A program made the translations under genes and the position numbers. Below the pieces are notes generated by a model. The model saw only the letters and a list, made by a program, of their open reading frames with translations. It ran no database searches and was not told the origin of the DNA. From NCBI GenBank assembly GCA_910578845.1, contig CAJTSL010000013.1:1-64000 (forward strand): DNA of 64,000 nt, in the 5' to 3' direction. Positions 1 through 7,514 of this stretch are shown here, piece after piece (positions within the stretch are counted from its first letter, which is position 1; every line of letters begins with the position of its first letter). The DNA comes from an uncultured Lachnospiraceae bacterium. Lineage in GTDB: Bacteria; Bacillota; Clostridia; Lachnospirales; Lachnospiraceae.

Positions 1-71
1 CAGTCGCCAAATGTCTGCAAGCAGCCACTTGGCTCGTTGCCCGCGGGAATAAACATGAAAGGGTGAAAACT

Positions 72-428
72 ATGAACCAGAATGTAAAAGATTATGTCGC
101 AGAAAAAGCAAAAGAATTAATGGAAGCCTTCTCCTGTTGCGAGGAAGCCAAAACCGCCGCTAAAAACTGGCTTGATGCCATCGGGACGGATCAGGAGGAG
201 GAACAGACGAAAAACCTTATCACCGAGCTCGAAGCCGACATCATCCCGATTGACGGGCTGATCGCTTTTGCGGGCTCCGAAGATGGCAAGAAACTCTTCG
301 GCACCGATAAAGCCGCGGAAGTAGCAGCACATGCCGAGGAGATCAAAAAAGCCGGCGCTGTATACTGCGATTGCCCCGCCTGTGCTGCTGCCGCTGCTAT
401 CCTGGAGAAAAAAGAAGAAATCCTATAA
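72..428 (+). CDS. Small Cys-rich conserved clostridial protein
   Basis: About 118 residues, acidic and Ala-rich. There is a Cys-Cys pair at residues 22-23 and a C-terminal CDCPAC motif (Cys 99, 101, 104), so metal binding or redox chemistry is possible. I recall near-identical short proteins in Lachnospiraceae genomes carrying the automatic name 'molecular chaperone Hsp90', but nothing here resembles the Hsp90 ATPase or middle domains, so that name should not be trusted. Start: ATG at 72, because AAAGGG at 58-63 lies 8 nt upstream; the in-frame GTG at 63 has no ribosome site. It is a single gene, convergent with the spoVAD remnant. Function unknown. Confidence 0.75.
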   Translation: MNQNVKDYVAEKAKELMEAFSCCEEAKTAAKNWLDAIGTDQEEEQTKNLITELEADIIPIDGLIAFAGSEDGKKLFGTDKAAEVAAHAEEIKKAGAVYCDCPACAAAAAILEKKEEIL

Positions 429-473
429 GATCATCTTCTTTCTCTATACTCAATCTATGCTCACCAAGGCCAT

Positions 474-509
474 CCTGCGCTGTCGCACAAGCAAATCCGA
501 CAGCACAGG
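474..509. terminator. Hairpin between convergent genes
   Basis: CCTGCGCTGTCG (474-485) and CGACAGCACAGG (498-509) pair over 12 positions with one G-U type mismatch and a 12-nt loop. It lies between the 3' ends of two convergent genes. There is no clear U-tract, so termination is an inference from position. Confidence 0.4.
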
Positions 510-530
510 CGCGCCACATAGCATATGGAT

Positions 531-926
531 TTATATATGCTCTAGCACAACGCCATGCGAAATGCCGGGTATTGACTGCCCTTCATTAAAGCTCGTCTTG
601 CTTAGAAGCGCGCCTGTTGGCAGGAACAATACCCTTTTCCATACGCCTTCTTCTATTTTCTTCAGGATGTAGGCAGATAAGATAACTGCCGAACAACCGC
701 AGCCGGAGCCTCCCGCATTGGTATTCTGCTTCTCACTGTCGAAAATCTCTATGCCACAGTCCATATGCTGCTTCGTGATATCTATGCTCTTCTCAGATAG
801 CAATTCAAACAATAGCTTCTGTCCTACCGTCCCTAGATCCCCTGTAATGATCTTATCATAATCCCCTGGGACTCTGCCGAAGTCTTCGAGGTTCTGCCGA
901 ATGGTGTCTGCCGCCGCCGGGGCCAT
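531..926 (-). pseudogene. spoVAD: spoVAD, 3' part (C-terminal half), separated by an inserted element
   Basis: Encodes the C-terminal ~130 residues of stage V sporulation protein AD, from MAPAA onward (ADTIRQN ... TGDLG ... GCGCSAV ... TGALLS ... GISHGVVLE). SpoVAD has a thiolase-like fold and binds dipicolinic acid during its uptake into the developing spore. The reading frame reaches back to 932 but has no ribosome site there. The sequence up to 926 is genuine spoVAD and beyond it is inserted DNA. The matching 5' part is at 4349-4977. Joined at the shared 14-bp sequence the two halves give one open frame of 336 codons, the usual family length (about 340). The gene is solitary: spoVAC and spoVAE, its usual neighbours, are not adjacent. 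Confidence 0.9.
913..926. repeat. Left attachment-site repeat
   Basis: GCCGCCGGGGCCAT, identical to 4349-4362 and in direct orientation. On the coding strand it reads ATG GCC CCG GCG GC, the Met-Ala-Pro-Ala-Ala codons of spoVAD present at the break in both halves. Flanking bases differ on each side (C versus A before, T versus A after), so the identity is exactly 14 bp. Confidence 0.85.
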
Positions 927-970
927 TGTCAAGATAGGACCATGAACTTTTTCCTATCTAATTCCCATGT

Positions 971-1096
971 CGGAGCAGTTTACTGCTCTGGCACGCATCA
1001 GAAATCTCAAATTTCCGACTGCGATCAAGACATATCCCCGGCACTGACTCAAATTGCGGGTTGAAAAATCAGTGCATCAGCATGATTTTTCAACCT
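971..1096. repeat. Dispersed intergenic hairpin repeat, copy 1 (inside element)
   Basis: Contains GAAATCTCAAATTTCCG (1001-1017), shared with 39954-39970. It also holds a 12-bp perfect inverted repeat, GGTTGAAAAATC (1059-1070) and GATTTTTCAACC (1084-1095), around a 13-nt loop with an inner TGC/GCA pair. The stretch 1051-1096 is nearly identical to 37596-37642. It lies just downstream of the recombinase stop and could act as its terminator. Its presence both inside and outside the element shows that the repeat is not element-specific. Confidence 0.7.
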
Positions 1097-1136
1097 AATG
1101 CCTCTAATCTTTCTGCTTTTAACCCAGTTAGCATGA

Positions 1137-2840
1137 TTATGTTTCCAGAATAATCCCCGTTTGTTCCCGTTCAAGCAGATCTTGGTTATTCTCAATATAT
1201 TCCATCGCTTCCCTGAACGGATTCTGATATTTGAAAACAATCTTAATATTTTTATCTTCGTAAACATAAATCATCTCGATTAATGCTACAATAACCTCTC
1301 TGGTCAGTTTATCTATGTTTCTATATTTCATGAAATTCTTAATAAACTGATTGCTTCCATCTTGGCCTTTTCCTGATTCTCCTATCTTTTTCTGCAAGTC
1401 GCAAACCTTATTTAGCGCATTTTCCTTTTGTATTTCAAAACGTTGTTTTAATTTCATATATTCTTCTTTAGAAATAACACCCGCTTTCCAATCCGGATAC
1501 AGGTCACATATTATAAGTTCCGCTTTTTCCACTTCACTTTTAGCCTGCTCTAGCATCGTATTCAGCCGGACCGATTCCTTATTCGTCTTTTCATTAGCAT
1601 TAATCGACCTGATTGCCTCATCCATATCAACTGCCAGCGCGACTTGTGTCTGAATCGACGACAAGACAATCTTTTCCAGCTTATCTGCCCTCGTTGTATG
1701 CTTGCTACAAGCAGTCTTATCTATTTTGGCATGTGTTGAACAAACATAATAGGCATAATCGCCATAAGCATGATGATGTTCTTTTCGTATCATGCTTCTG
1801 CCACAATCTCCGCATTTCATAAATCCTGAAAACAAATATACCTTTGTCATTACCGGAGCTTTTCTTGTATTTCTCGCAAACAGCTCTTGTACTGCCTCAA
1901 AATCTGCTTTGCTGATAATTGGCTCATGCGTATTTTCTACAATAATCCAATCATCTTTTTCCTGCCTCTGCGTAACTTGTACCTTATAGCTTTTTACTTT
2001 CAGGATACCCTGTACAAGATTTCCTATATACATCTGATTGCCTAAAATACGCCTGACGGAACTATCCGGCCATTTGCCACTGCTCATCTTTTCATATCTG
2101 TTTTTATAATGCAGTCCTTGCATTTTTTTATAAGTAGATGGATTAGGTATACCCATGCTATTCAATTTCTGCGCGATCGAAAGTACGCTCATACCAGAAA
2201 TATACCACTTGAATATATCCCTTACTATTTCTGCCGCTTCATCATCAATTACAAGATGGTTGTGGTCATCAGGGTCTTTCTTATATCCATAACAGGCAAA
2301 AGAGCCTATATGTTTTCCCTGTTTCCGCTTCATATCTAATGAACTTCTTACTTTATTCGATATATCCCTGCAATATTCATCATTAATCAGATTCTTAAAA
2401 GGGACAATAATATTGTTCATAGTCTGAGGATTCTTTACGCTATCTAGATTATCTGTTACAGATATAAAACGTATATTCATAAGCGGGAAAATCTTCTCAA
2501 TATACTGCCCAACGTCAATGTAATTACGGCCAAATCGGGATAAATCTTTTACAATGACACAATCCAATTCACCGTTGCGAATATCTGACATCATACGGAT
2601 AAATTCTGGTCTTTCAAAATTTGTTCCGCTCCATCCATCATCCATGTATACATCATGAACGATAATATCCGGTTCAAAAACTACATACTGCTGTAATAAC
2701 TCTTTCTGGTTTATTACACTATCACTTTCTTCCTTATCCCCGTCTTCTCTGGATAATCGCACATAAAGAGCAGCCTGCCAAATTTTATTTTTAACAGCCT
2801 GCTTACAATCCTTCATTTGAACATTATTAACCGCCAACAT
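1137..2840 (-). CDS. Large serine recombinase (TnpX/TndX type)
   Basis: A site-specific recombinase of 567 residues. Resolvase domain at roughly residues 22-170: AALYVRLSRED holds the catalytic Ser (residue 30), with the DLSRFGRNY arginine motif about residues 99-107. A 'recombinase' DNA-binding domain follows. A zinc ribbon comes next (Cys 343, 346, 367, 378), then a long coiled coil (about 415-490) and a C-terminal tail. This order is that of large serine integrases and TnpX-type transposases, which cut both strands through a phosphoserine link. Start chosen at 2840: GGAGGT lies 6 nt upstream, and an earlier ATG at 2858 would place that ribosome site inside the coding sequence. It is the only recombinase in the element and so the likely agent of its integration. 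Confidence 0.95.
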   Translation of the reverse strand: MLAVNNVQMKDCKQAVKNKIWQAALYVRLSREDGDKEESDSVINQKELLQQYVVFEPDIIVHDVYMDDGWSGTNFERPEFIRMMSDIRNGELDCVIVKDLSRFGRNYIDVGQYIEKIFPLMNIRFISVTDNLDSVKNPQTMNNIIVPFKNLINDEYCRDISNKVRSSLDMKRKQGKHIGSFACYGYKKDPDDHNHLVIDDEAAEIVRDIFKWYISGMSVLSIAQKLNSMGIPNPSTYKKMQGLHYKNRYEKMSSGKWPDSSVRRILGNQMYIGNLVQGILKVKSYKVQVTQRQEKDDWIIVENTHEPIISKADFEAVQELFARNTRKAPVMTKVYLFSGFMKCGDCGRSMIRKEHHHAYGDYAYYVCSTHAKIDKTACSKHTTRADKLEKIVLSSIQTQVALAVDMDEAIRSINANEKTNKESVRLNTMLEQAKSEVEKAELIICDLYPDWKAGVISKEEYMKLKQRFEIQKENALNKVCDLQKKIGESGKGQDGSNQFIKNFMKYRNIDKLTREVIVALIEMIYVYEDKNIKIVFKYQNPFREAMEYIENNQDLLEREQTGIILET

Positions 2841-2846
2841 AGTATG

Positions 2847-2867
2847 ACCTCCATTCATTATGAATGG
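2847..2867 (-). promoter_or_regulatory. Palindrome overlapping the recombinase ribosome site
   Basis: CCATTCAT (2851-2858), one base, then ATGAATGG (2860-2867) form a perfect 8-bp inverted repeat. It overlaps the first bases of the recombinase Shine-Dalgarno (ACCTCC on the plus strand, 2847-2852). In the transcript it would form a hairpin at the ribosome site; as DNA it could be an operator. Confidence 0.5.
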
Positions 2868-2896
2868 CGTACTAAGCTAACGTTCTACACAATTTG

Positions 2897-2926
2897 ATTA
2901 TAGCACACCATCGTTTGCCATTTCAA
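2897..2926 (-). promoter_or_regulatory. Sigma-A-like promoter of the recombinase gene
   Basis: Reading the minus strand: TTGAAA (2926-2921), 18-bp spacer, TATAAT (2902-2897), with TG one base before the -10 (extended -10). It would start a leader of about 50 nt. A vegetative-type promoter rather than an obvious sporulation one. Confidence 0.6.
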
Positions 2927-2973
2927 TAGGATTGAAAAATATCTCTTGGTAAATTCTGACTACAATTTTTAGG

Positions 2974-3156
2974 CTAAAATGAAGCAAAAAGTTCTTCCAG
3001 CCGCTTTTGTAGTGTAATGTTCGTGTTCACCCATTCCATTTCCACATGATATCCCTCCATATTAAAAGAATATGGATCATCCACCTGTGTAAGATACGTT
3101 AAAATCCTCTGACATGGAATTGCCAGCGAATTTGTCAAACCTTCATTTTTATTCAA
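2974..3156 (-). CDS. Small ORF of the element, candidate directionality factor
   Basis: About 60 residues, no recognised domain, no membrane segment, mixed charge. Start uncertain: GAGGTGG (3167-3161) precedes a TTG codon at 3156, whereas the ATG at 3171 would put that ribosome site inside the gene. It lies between recombinase and nuclease, transcribed like the recombinase. Large serine recombinases need a small partner protein (recombination directionality factor) to excise, and this is the only candidate of suitable size in the element. That role is inference from position and size only. Confidence 0.5.
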   Translation of the reverse strand: MNKNEGLTNSLAIPCQRILTYLTQVDDPYSFNMEGYHVEMEWVNTNITLQKRLEELFASF

Positions 3157-3341
3157 AAAACCACCTCGCATCTATTCTATTTATCCCATTTTATGGAATT
3201 TTTATTCATGACAATATCTGCTAATGAAAAAATATTTACGCTGATATTTTACTCTCCATACACAATATATTATCTTTTCCCATTTTAGATCTAAGCGATG
3301 AGGCACTTTTATTTCCATATATTTCTTTATTTAAATTTCTG

Positions 3342-3369
3342 TTGAGTATCAGAAAAATCATGGTATACT
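3342..3369 (+). promoter_or_regulatory. Promoter of the Rpn-type nuclease gene
   Basis: TTGAGT (3342-3347), 16-bp spacer, TATACT (3364-3369), about 50 nt before the start codon. AT-rich DNA surrounds it. Confidence 0.5.
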
Positions 3370-3418
3370 ATATTTAACAGAGGTAAGTTTCCGCTGTAAT
3401 CCAGCATAAGGATGAGAC

Positions 3419-4207
3419 ATGAGCAATAGAGCAAGAATACGCGAAGAAGCGAAGAAACTGAATCCGATTGATGACCTGATGTTTCGTACAATGGCAGAAG
3501 ATAAAGCATTCTGTGAAGAAATCCTGCGGGTAATTCTTTCTGATCCAGAACTGACAGTATTGGAAGCCATTCCCCAATATGCCGGCACAAATCCACAGGG
3601 GCGATCCATTATTCTGGATGCAAAATGTGTACTCGGCGGCGGACGAAAAATTGATATCGAAGTGCAACGCGCCAATGACGATGATCACCAGAGGCGCGTC
3701 CGATATAATGGTGCAATCCTTACTACAAACCTTACAGAACCTGGCGAAAAATTTAAGGATGTTCCTGACGTCTGCGTAGTGTTCATTTCCAGATTTGATA
3801 TCTTTAAGGGTAATCTTCCCTTGTATCATGTAGACCGCGTCATAAGGGAAACAGGAGAAAGAGCTGATAATGGATTTGAAGAGATTTATGTCAATGCCAA
3901 AGTAAGGGACGGCTCCGTTGTATCTGAACTGATGGAAGTATTCATTGATGACAGTGCATACAATAGCAAATTTCCCATCACCTCCGGCATTAAACGCCGG
4001 TATAAGGAAACAGAGGAGGGACAGAAAGTTATGTGTGAAATTATGGAAAAACTTACAAACGAGGCAAAAGAAGAGGGTGTAGCGCGTCTTAATGCTCTTA
4101 TTACTCTCTTAATCAACGATAATCGAATAGAAGATTTGAAACGTGCTGCAACCGATAAAGCTTATCAGGCAGAACTTATGGAAGAGCTACTTCCTGAAGA
4201 AATATAG
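3419..4207 (+). CDS. Rpn-family PD-(D/E)XK nuclease
   Basis: 262 residues of the Rpn/PDDEXK_2 family (often labelled 'transposase' or 'recombination-promoting nuclease'). The N-terminal NPIDDLMFRTMAED is typical of the family. The nuclease core shows ILDAK (Asp 67) and KIDIEVQ (Asp 79, Glu 81, Gln 83), matching the D...E-x-Q active site. The C-terminal ~60 residues are helical and charged. AAGGATG precedes the ATG by a few bases. It is cargo of the spoVAD element, transcribed opposite to the recombinase and with its own promoter and terminator. Family members act as DNA endonucleases in RecA-independent recombination, and some have been proposed as defence proteins. Its role here is unknown. 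Confidence 0.88.
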   Translation: MSNRARIREEAKKLNPIDDLMFRTMAEDKAFCEEILRVILSDPELTVLEAIPQYAGTNPQGRSIILDAKCVLGGGRKIDIEVQRANDDDHQRRVRYNGAILTTNLTEPGEKFKDVPDVCVVFISRFDIFKGNLPLYHVDRVIRETGERADNGFEEIYVNAKVRDGSVVSELMEVFIDDSAYNSKFPITSGIKRRYKETEEGQKVMCEIMEKLTNEAKEEGVARLNALITLLINDNRIEDLKRAATDKAYQAELMEELLPEEI

Positions 4208-4236
4208 ATTATAAACAACGTATAAATAACATTACC

Positions 4237-4280
4237 AAAATCCGATGTATTCCATCCTGAAAACATCGGATTTTCTTTTA
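4237..4280 (+). terminator. Rho-independent terminator of the nuclease gene
   Basis: AAAATCCGATGT (4237-4248) pairs with ACATCGGATTTT (4263-4274), followed by a T-rich tail. It begins about 30 bp after the nuclease stop codon. Confidence 0.85.
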
Positions 4281-4348
4281 CTAAAAAGTGTAGAACTATC
4301 GGTCAGCCTAGCATTTCGCCATTCATTTAATATGGTTCTATTCTACCA

Positions 4349-4362
4349 GCCGCCGGGGCCAT
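4349..4362. repeat. Right attachment-site repeat
   Basis: Second copy of GCCGCCGGGGCCAT, direct repeat of 913-926, at the junction where spoVAD coding sequence stops matching the family. Confidence 0.85.
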
Positions 4363-4977
4363 ACATGCCCCCATGTTCATGGAATCTTTGATGCCATAAT
4401 CCATAATCTTGCCAAATGTCACTCCCGCTACTTGCGCCCGCACATGTGTGCCTGCTTTCGCGGATAAGAGAAACGCCGCGCTTCCCGTCACTGTCCAAGT
4501 AGCGGAGAGAGGGCGCTGATTGCCATAGGCAAGCGGAAAACGGAATTCCTTCTCAGCGCTGGCGAAATGGCTGGATGTAATACACGCCGCCTTGTTGACA
4601 AATCCGCCTGCTACGGCAAGGCTGCCTACCGCAATGGACAGGCCACAAGTCGAACAGGCGCCATATAACCCGACATGAGGCGTATTAAAAGAAGCGATCC
4701 CGAAACTACTCGCAATCGACTGCCCAAGCAAATCCCCCGCGAAGATCAGTTCTATTTCTTCCTTTTTCACATTTTCTTTTTCTAACAAGATTTGTAGCGC
4801 CTCTTTTTGAAGCGTGCTTTCCGCTTCCTCCCAAGTTGCCGCGCCGAACATATCATCCTGCCCCACTTTATCAAACAGCTTCCCCATGGGGCCTTGTCCT
4901 TCTTTGCTGCCCACAATGGATGCACTGTTGACAATATATGGCATATTTTCAAACTGAATGCTTTGTTTTCCCAACAT
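4349..4977 (-). pseudogene. spoVAD: spoVAD, 5' part (N-terminal two thirds)
   Basis: Encodes residues 1-210 of SpoVAD up to NMGACMAPAA, including the thiolase-like GACSTCG segment. Reading continues from the repeat into the element for six foreign residues (GRIEPY) and stops at 4327, giving a truncated product that lacks the C-terminal third. Start: ATG at 4977, with GGGAG 9 nt upstream; a TTG at 4983 is less likely. In known spore formers spoVA genes are transcribed in the forespore by sigma-G. I could not find a convincing sigma-G promoter upstream. Upstream lies a divergent chemoreceptor gene, so this is a solitary spoVAD rather than part of a spoVA operon. It may be a paralogue of an intact copy elsewhere. 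Confidence 0.92.
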
Positions 4978-5146
4978 CTGCAAATTCTCCCTTTCTTTCG
5001 CCGCTTTTTCCCTTTTTTCGCTTACCTATTCTGCTTTGGTACATGATAGGAAGCCGGCTTGATAATCTTATGAAATATCATCGTAACATTAGTACCAGTA
5101 TGCGCAGATATACATGGGAATATGCGTCAAAAATTGCAGGAAAATA

Positions 5147-5175
5147 TTGCAATTTTGCCCGTATTTCGGTATGAT
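5147..5175 (+). promoter_or_regulatory. Sigma-A-like promoter of the 5237 chemoreceptor gene
   Basis: TTGCAA (5147-5152), 17-bp spacer, TATGAT (5170-5175). The region 4984-5236 otherwise holds no gene. Confidence 0.65.
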
Positions 5176-5236
5176 AATAGACGGGGAAACGCCCTATTTT
5201 ATTATGCAAAAGAAATAAAAAAGGAGAATTGTTATT

Positions 5237-6703
5237 ATGGAATTGGAAATTTTACAAAACGAAGAAAAACGAATGAATTTTATTATGTTCCTATTTTATG
5301 TCGCCATCCCGATCGTCGCATTTCTATATGTGCTTTTCTTTAATGGCGGCTCCATGAAAGACAGTATCGTCCTTATCATGGTACTGATTGACCTCATCGT
5401 CAAAGCATTGGAAAAACCGCTTGGAAAATACGCGAAATACATATATGTTTCCATTATGCCCGTCTGTGGCGCCATAACAATTGTCATGGGCACGCCTGCC
5501 GGATTCGGCGCAATGGTAGAGGCATATTTCCTCATTTTGTTTTTAGCCATACCATATTATAACCTAGCTGTCGTCAAAGTATATACTGCGGTGCTGCTTC
5601 TTGCCAATATCATCGCTATGGCGCTGTCTCCCCAGGCATATCTGGCAATGTACACATTTCCCATATGGATCTTCATCGTGATGGTGTATGCGCTTGCCAT
5701 AATCGCTGCCATCCTGATCATCACAAGAGCGCGCGCTTTGTTCACCGAAGTAGCGCAAAAAGAAACCGAAGCGGAAGAATTATTAGCAAATGTACGCAGC
5801 GCTTTTGAAAAAGTATCGCAATCCACCGGTAATATTTATGACGCTCTACATGATTTTGAAGAAAACGCGAACGAAATTGCTGCATCGACCCAGGAAATCT
5901 CTAACAGCGCCGATTCACAAATCCAGCAGGTAAAAGGGAGCCTCGATATCTTCAATACTCTGGATCAGGAAATCACGACTTCTGAAGAACGGGTTGCCCA
6001 GACAGTTGAGACGATGACGCTCCTGAAAGCAAAGAATGATGAAGGAATCGCCGCCATTACGGATCTGTCCCAGAAATTCAGCAAAAATATCGAATCGACC
6101 AAAGTCGCATCCGAAGGCGTTACGCTCTTAGCGCAGAAGTCCAGTTCCATTGGCGAAATCATTGAGAGCATCAACCAGATTGCCAAACAGACGAACCTCT
6201 TAGCGCTAAATGCGGCAATTGAGGCAGCAAGAGCCGGGGAAGCCGGCAAAGGATTTGCTGTCGTGGCAAACGAGATCAATTCTCTTTCCACGGAGTCCGC
6301 TTCCGCTACCAAGAAAATTGACGCTATCTTACAGGATATCATCGCTACCGTAACATCTATCACGAAAGTCATGGATGATAATAACAATACCGTAAATGAA
6401 TCCAATGACCAGTTAAACGATACTATCAAAATATTCGAAAGCATGCTCCACTCATCGGAAGAAGTCATTCATGTCATCGACCTATTGAAAGCAGAGCTTG
6501 CCAATATCGTCACGATTAAAGAGCGCTTATCCGCTTCCATGGAGGAAGTAGAGGATATTTCCCAGAAATCAATGGAAAGCACCTTGGAGATCAACGCCTC
6601 TACGGAGGAACAGGCATCCGGCATCGAGAATATCTTAAAATCCATGGACAACGTGCAAGGCGGCATGGAGCAGTTATCTAAAGTATTGAACGCTACATTA
6701 TAA
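5237..6703 (+). CDS. Methyl-accepting chemotaxis-type protein with polytopic membrane domain
   Basis: 488 residues. The first ~165 contain five or six hydrophobic segments with only short loops and no extracellular ligand domain. No HAMP domain follows; a coiled coil leads directly to an MCP signalling domain whose hairpin tip reads QTNLLALNAAIEAARAGE (about residues 319-336). Such receptors probably sense membrane state or ligands inside the bilayer; the stimulus is unknown. AAGGAG lies about 12 nt before the ATG and a sigma-A-type promoter at 5147. No che or flagellar genes are in the window. The second receptor, at 57787, is of the classical dCache type. Confidence 0.9.
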   Translation: MELEILQNEEKRMNFIMFLFYVAIPIVAFLYVLFFNGGSMKDSIVLIMVLIDLIVKALEKPLGKYAKYIYVSIMPVCGAITIVMGTPAGFGAMVEAYFLILFLAIPYYNLAVVKVYTAVLLLANIIAMALSPQAYLAMYTFPIWIFIVMVYALAIIAAILIITRARALFTEVAQKETEAEELLANVRSAFEKVSQSTGNIYDALHDFEENANEIAASTQEISNSADSQIQQVKGSLDIFNTLDQEITTSEERVAQTVETMTLLKAKNDEGIAAITDLSQKFSKNIESTKVASEGVTLLAQKSSSIGEIIESINQIAKQTNLLALNAAIEAARAGEAGKGFAVVANEINSLSTESASATKKIDAILQDIIATVTSITKVMDDNNNTVNESNDQLNDTIKIFESMLHSSEEVIHVIDLLKAELANIVTIKERLSASMEEVEDISQKSMESTLEINASTEEQASGIENILKSMDNVQGGMEQLSKVLNATL

Positions 6704-6737
6704 ATGTGGCGCCAATCCCCAAACGCACACAGAAGAT

Positions 6738-6786
6738 ATGCCACACAAAAACACATAGGCGAACGCCATGCGTTTTTGTGTGGCAT
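6738..6786. terminator. Bidirectional terminator
   Basis: A 19-bp near-perfect inverted repeat (arms 6738-6756 and 6768-6786, one mismatch) between the convergent chemoreceptor and phosphopantetheinyl transferase genes. The arms contain A/T runs that provide U-tracts on both strands. Confidence 0.8.
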
Positions 6787-6821
6787 TATTATGCGGATTC
6801 TCTTACCGCCTACCTGCCTCA

Positions 6822-7514
6822 TCAGGACATATGATAAAAGACGCTCTCCATTTCCGGTGCAAAGCCCGGTTTCTCGCAACAGACAGAAACCTTATATGTC
6901 CTGCCCGTCACAGCTTCTTTCGGAGCCGCATATTCTTTCATAAAATAGCGTTTATCATTCACCGCCTGTCGAATCCCGATCTCTCCGTTCTCTCCGATCA
7001 AGATCGCAAAATCACGAAGCGACAGGGACATGCCAAAACCCGTCACTTTCAAAAAGCTCTCTTTCATCGTCCAAATGCGGAACATTCTTTCCGCTCTCTC
7101 CTCAGGATGTGACGCCTGCCTTAACCATGCCAGCTCCTCTTCGGCAAAAAAGCGCTTTGCCAACGCTTCTTTGTCTTTGCGTACCCATTCAATATCGCAG
7201 CCATTGTCCGCTTCCCCGATACTGCATATGGCATAATCCCCGGCATGGGAAAGGGAAAACCGGATTTGGGGATAATCGCGCAAAATGGGCTTTCCCTGCT
7301 CTCCCAAATCATATTCCATGCACCGTTCTTCTAACCCATACGCCTGCAACGCCTGACGAAGCGCAAATGCTGCGCCAAGGCTCCTGTTCTTGTCTTGCCG
7401 GTTCTGTAACAGCGCAATCTTCTGCCTTCGGTATGGCGAGACCAAGTCCAAAGCCTCTTCAAAAGCATCCTCTCTATCAAACTGTCTGACATCCGCTATA
7501 TAGATTTTTGTCAT
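6822..7514 (-). CDS. 4'-phosphopantetheinyl transferase, Sfp type
   Basis: 230 residues. Transfers phosphopantetheine from CoA to a serine of acyl or peptidyl carrier proteins. Signature residues are present: SLSHAG (about 87-92), GCDIEW with Asp 107 and Glu 109 for magnesium, and WTMKESFLK (Trp 148, Lys 151, Glu 152, Lys 156). Start chosen at 7514; an upstream GTG at 7550 lacks a ribosome site. The 5' end overlaps the 3' end of the helicase gene by 38 bp, so the two are probably cotranscribed. No NRPS or PKS gene is in the window, so the carrier-protein partner lies elsewhere. It may instead modify a fatty-acid carrier protein, though the 230-residue Sfp form usually serves secondary metabolism. 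Confidence 0.9.
   Translation of the reverse strand: MTKIYIADVRQFDREDAFEEALDLVSPYRRQKIALLQNRQDKNRSLGAAFALRQALQAYGLEERCMEYDLGEQGKPILRDYPQIRFSLSHAGDYAICSIGEADNGCDIEWVRKDKEALAKRFFAEEELAWLRQASHPEERAERMFRIWTMKESFLKVTGFGMSLSLRDFAILIGENGEIGIRQAVNDKRYFMKEYAAPKEAVTGRTYKVSVCCEKPGFAPEMESVFYHMS

Larger units (their letters stand above)
913..4362. mobile_element. 3.4-kb serine-recombinase element inserted in spoVAD
   Basis: A 3,436-bp unit (913-4348, plus the second repeat copy to 4362) lies between 14-bp direct repeats and splits spoVAD. It carries a large serine recombinase, a ~60-residue ORF and an Rpn/PD-(D/E)XK nuclease gene, and no transfer, replication or phage structural genes. Recombination between the repeats would delete the unit, leave one repeat copy and restore spoVAD in frame. 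Small recombinase-only elements of this kind are known inside sporulation genes such as sigK. Whether this one still excises cannot be told from sequence. Confidence 0.88.

Noticed and set aside
3419..4207. Transposase of an insertion sequence
   Set aside because: The family is often labelled transposase, but the protein is a PD-(D/E)XK nuclease, there are no IS-type terminal inverted repeats, and the surrounding element moves by the serine recombinase.
4978..5120. Sigma-G-type promoter upstream of spoVAD
   Set aside because: Only partial matches to the forespore consensus were found, with wrong spacing, so no promoter is claimed.
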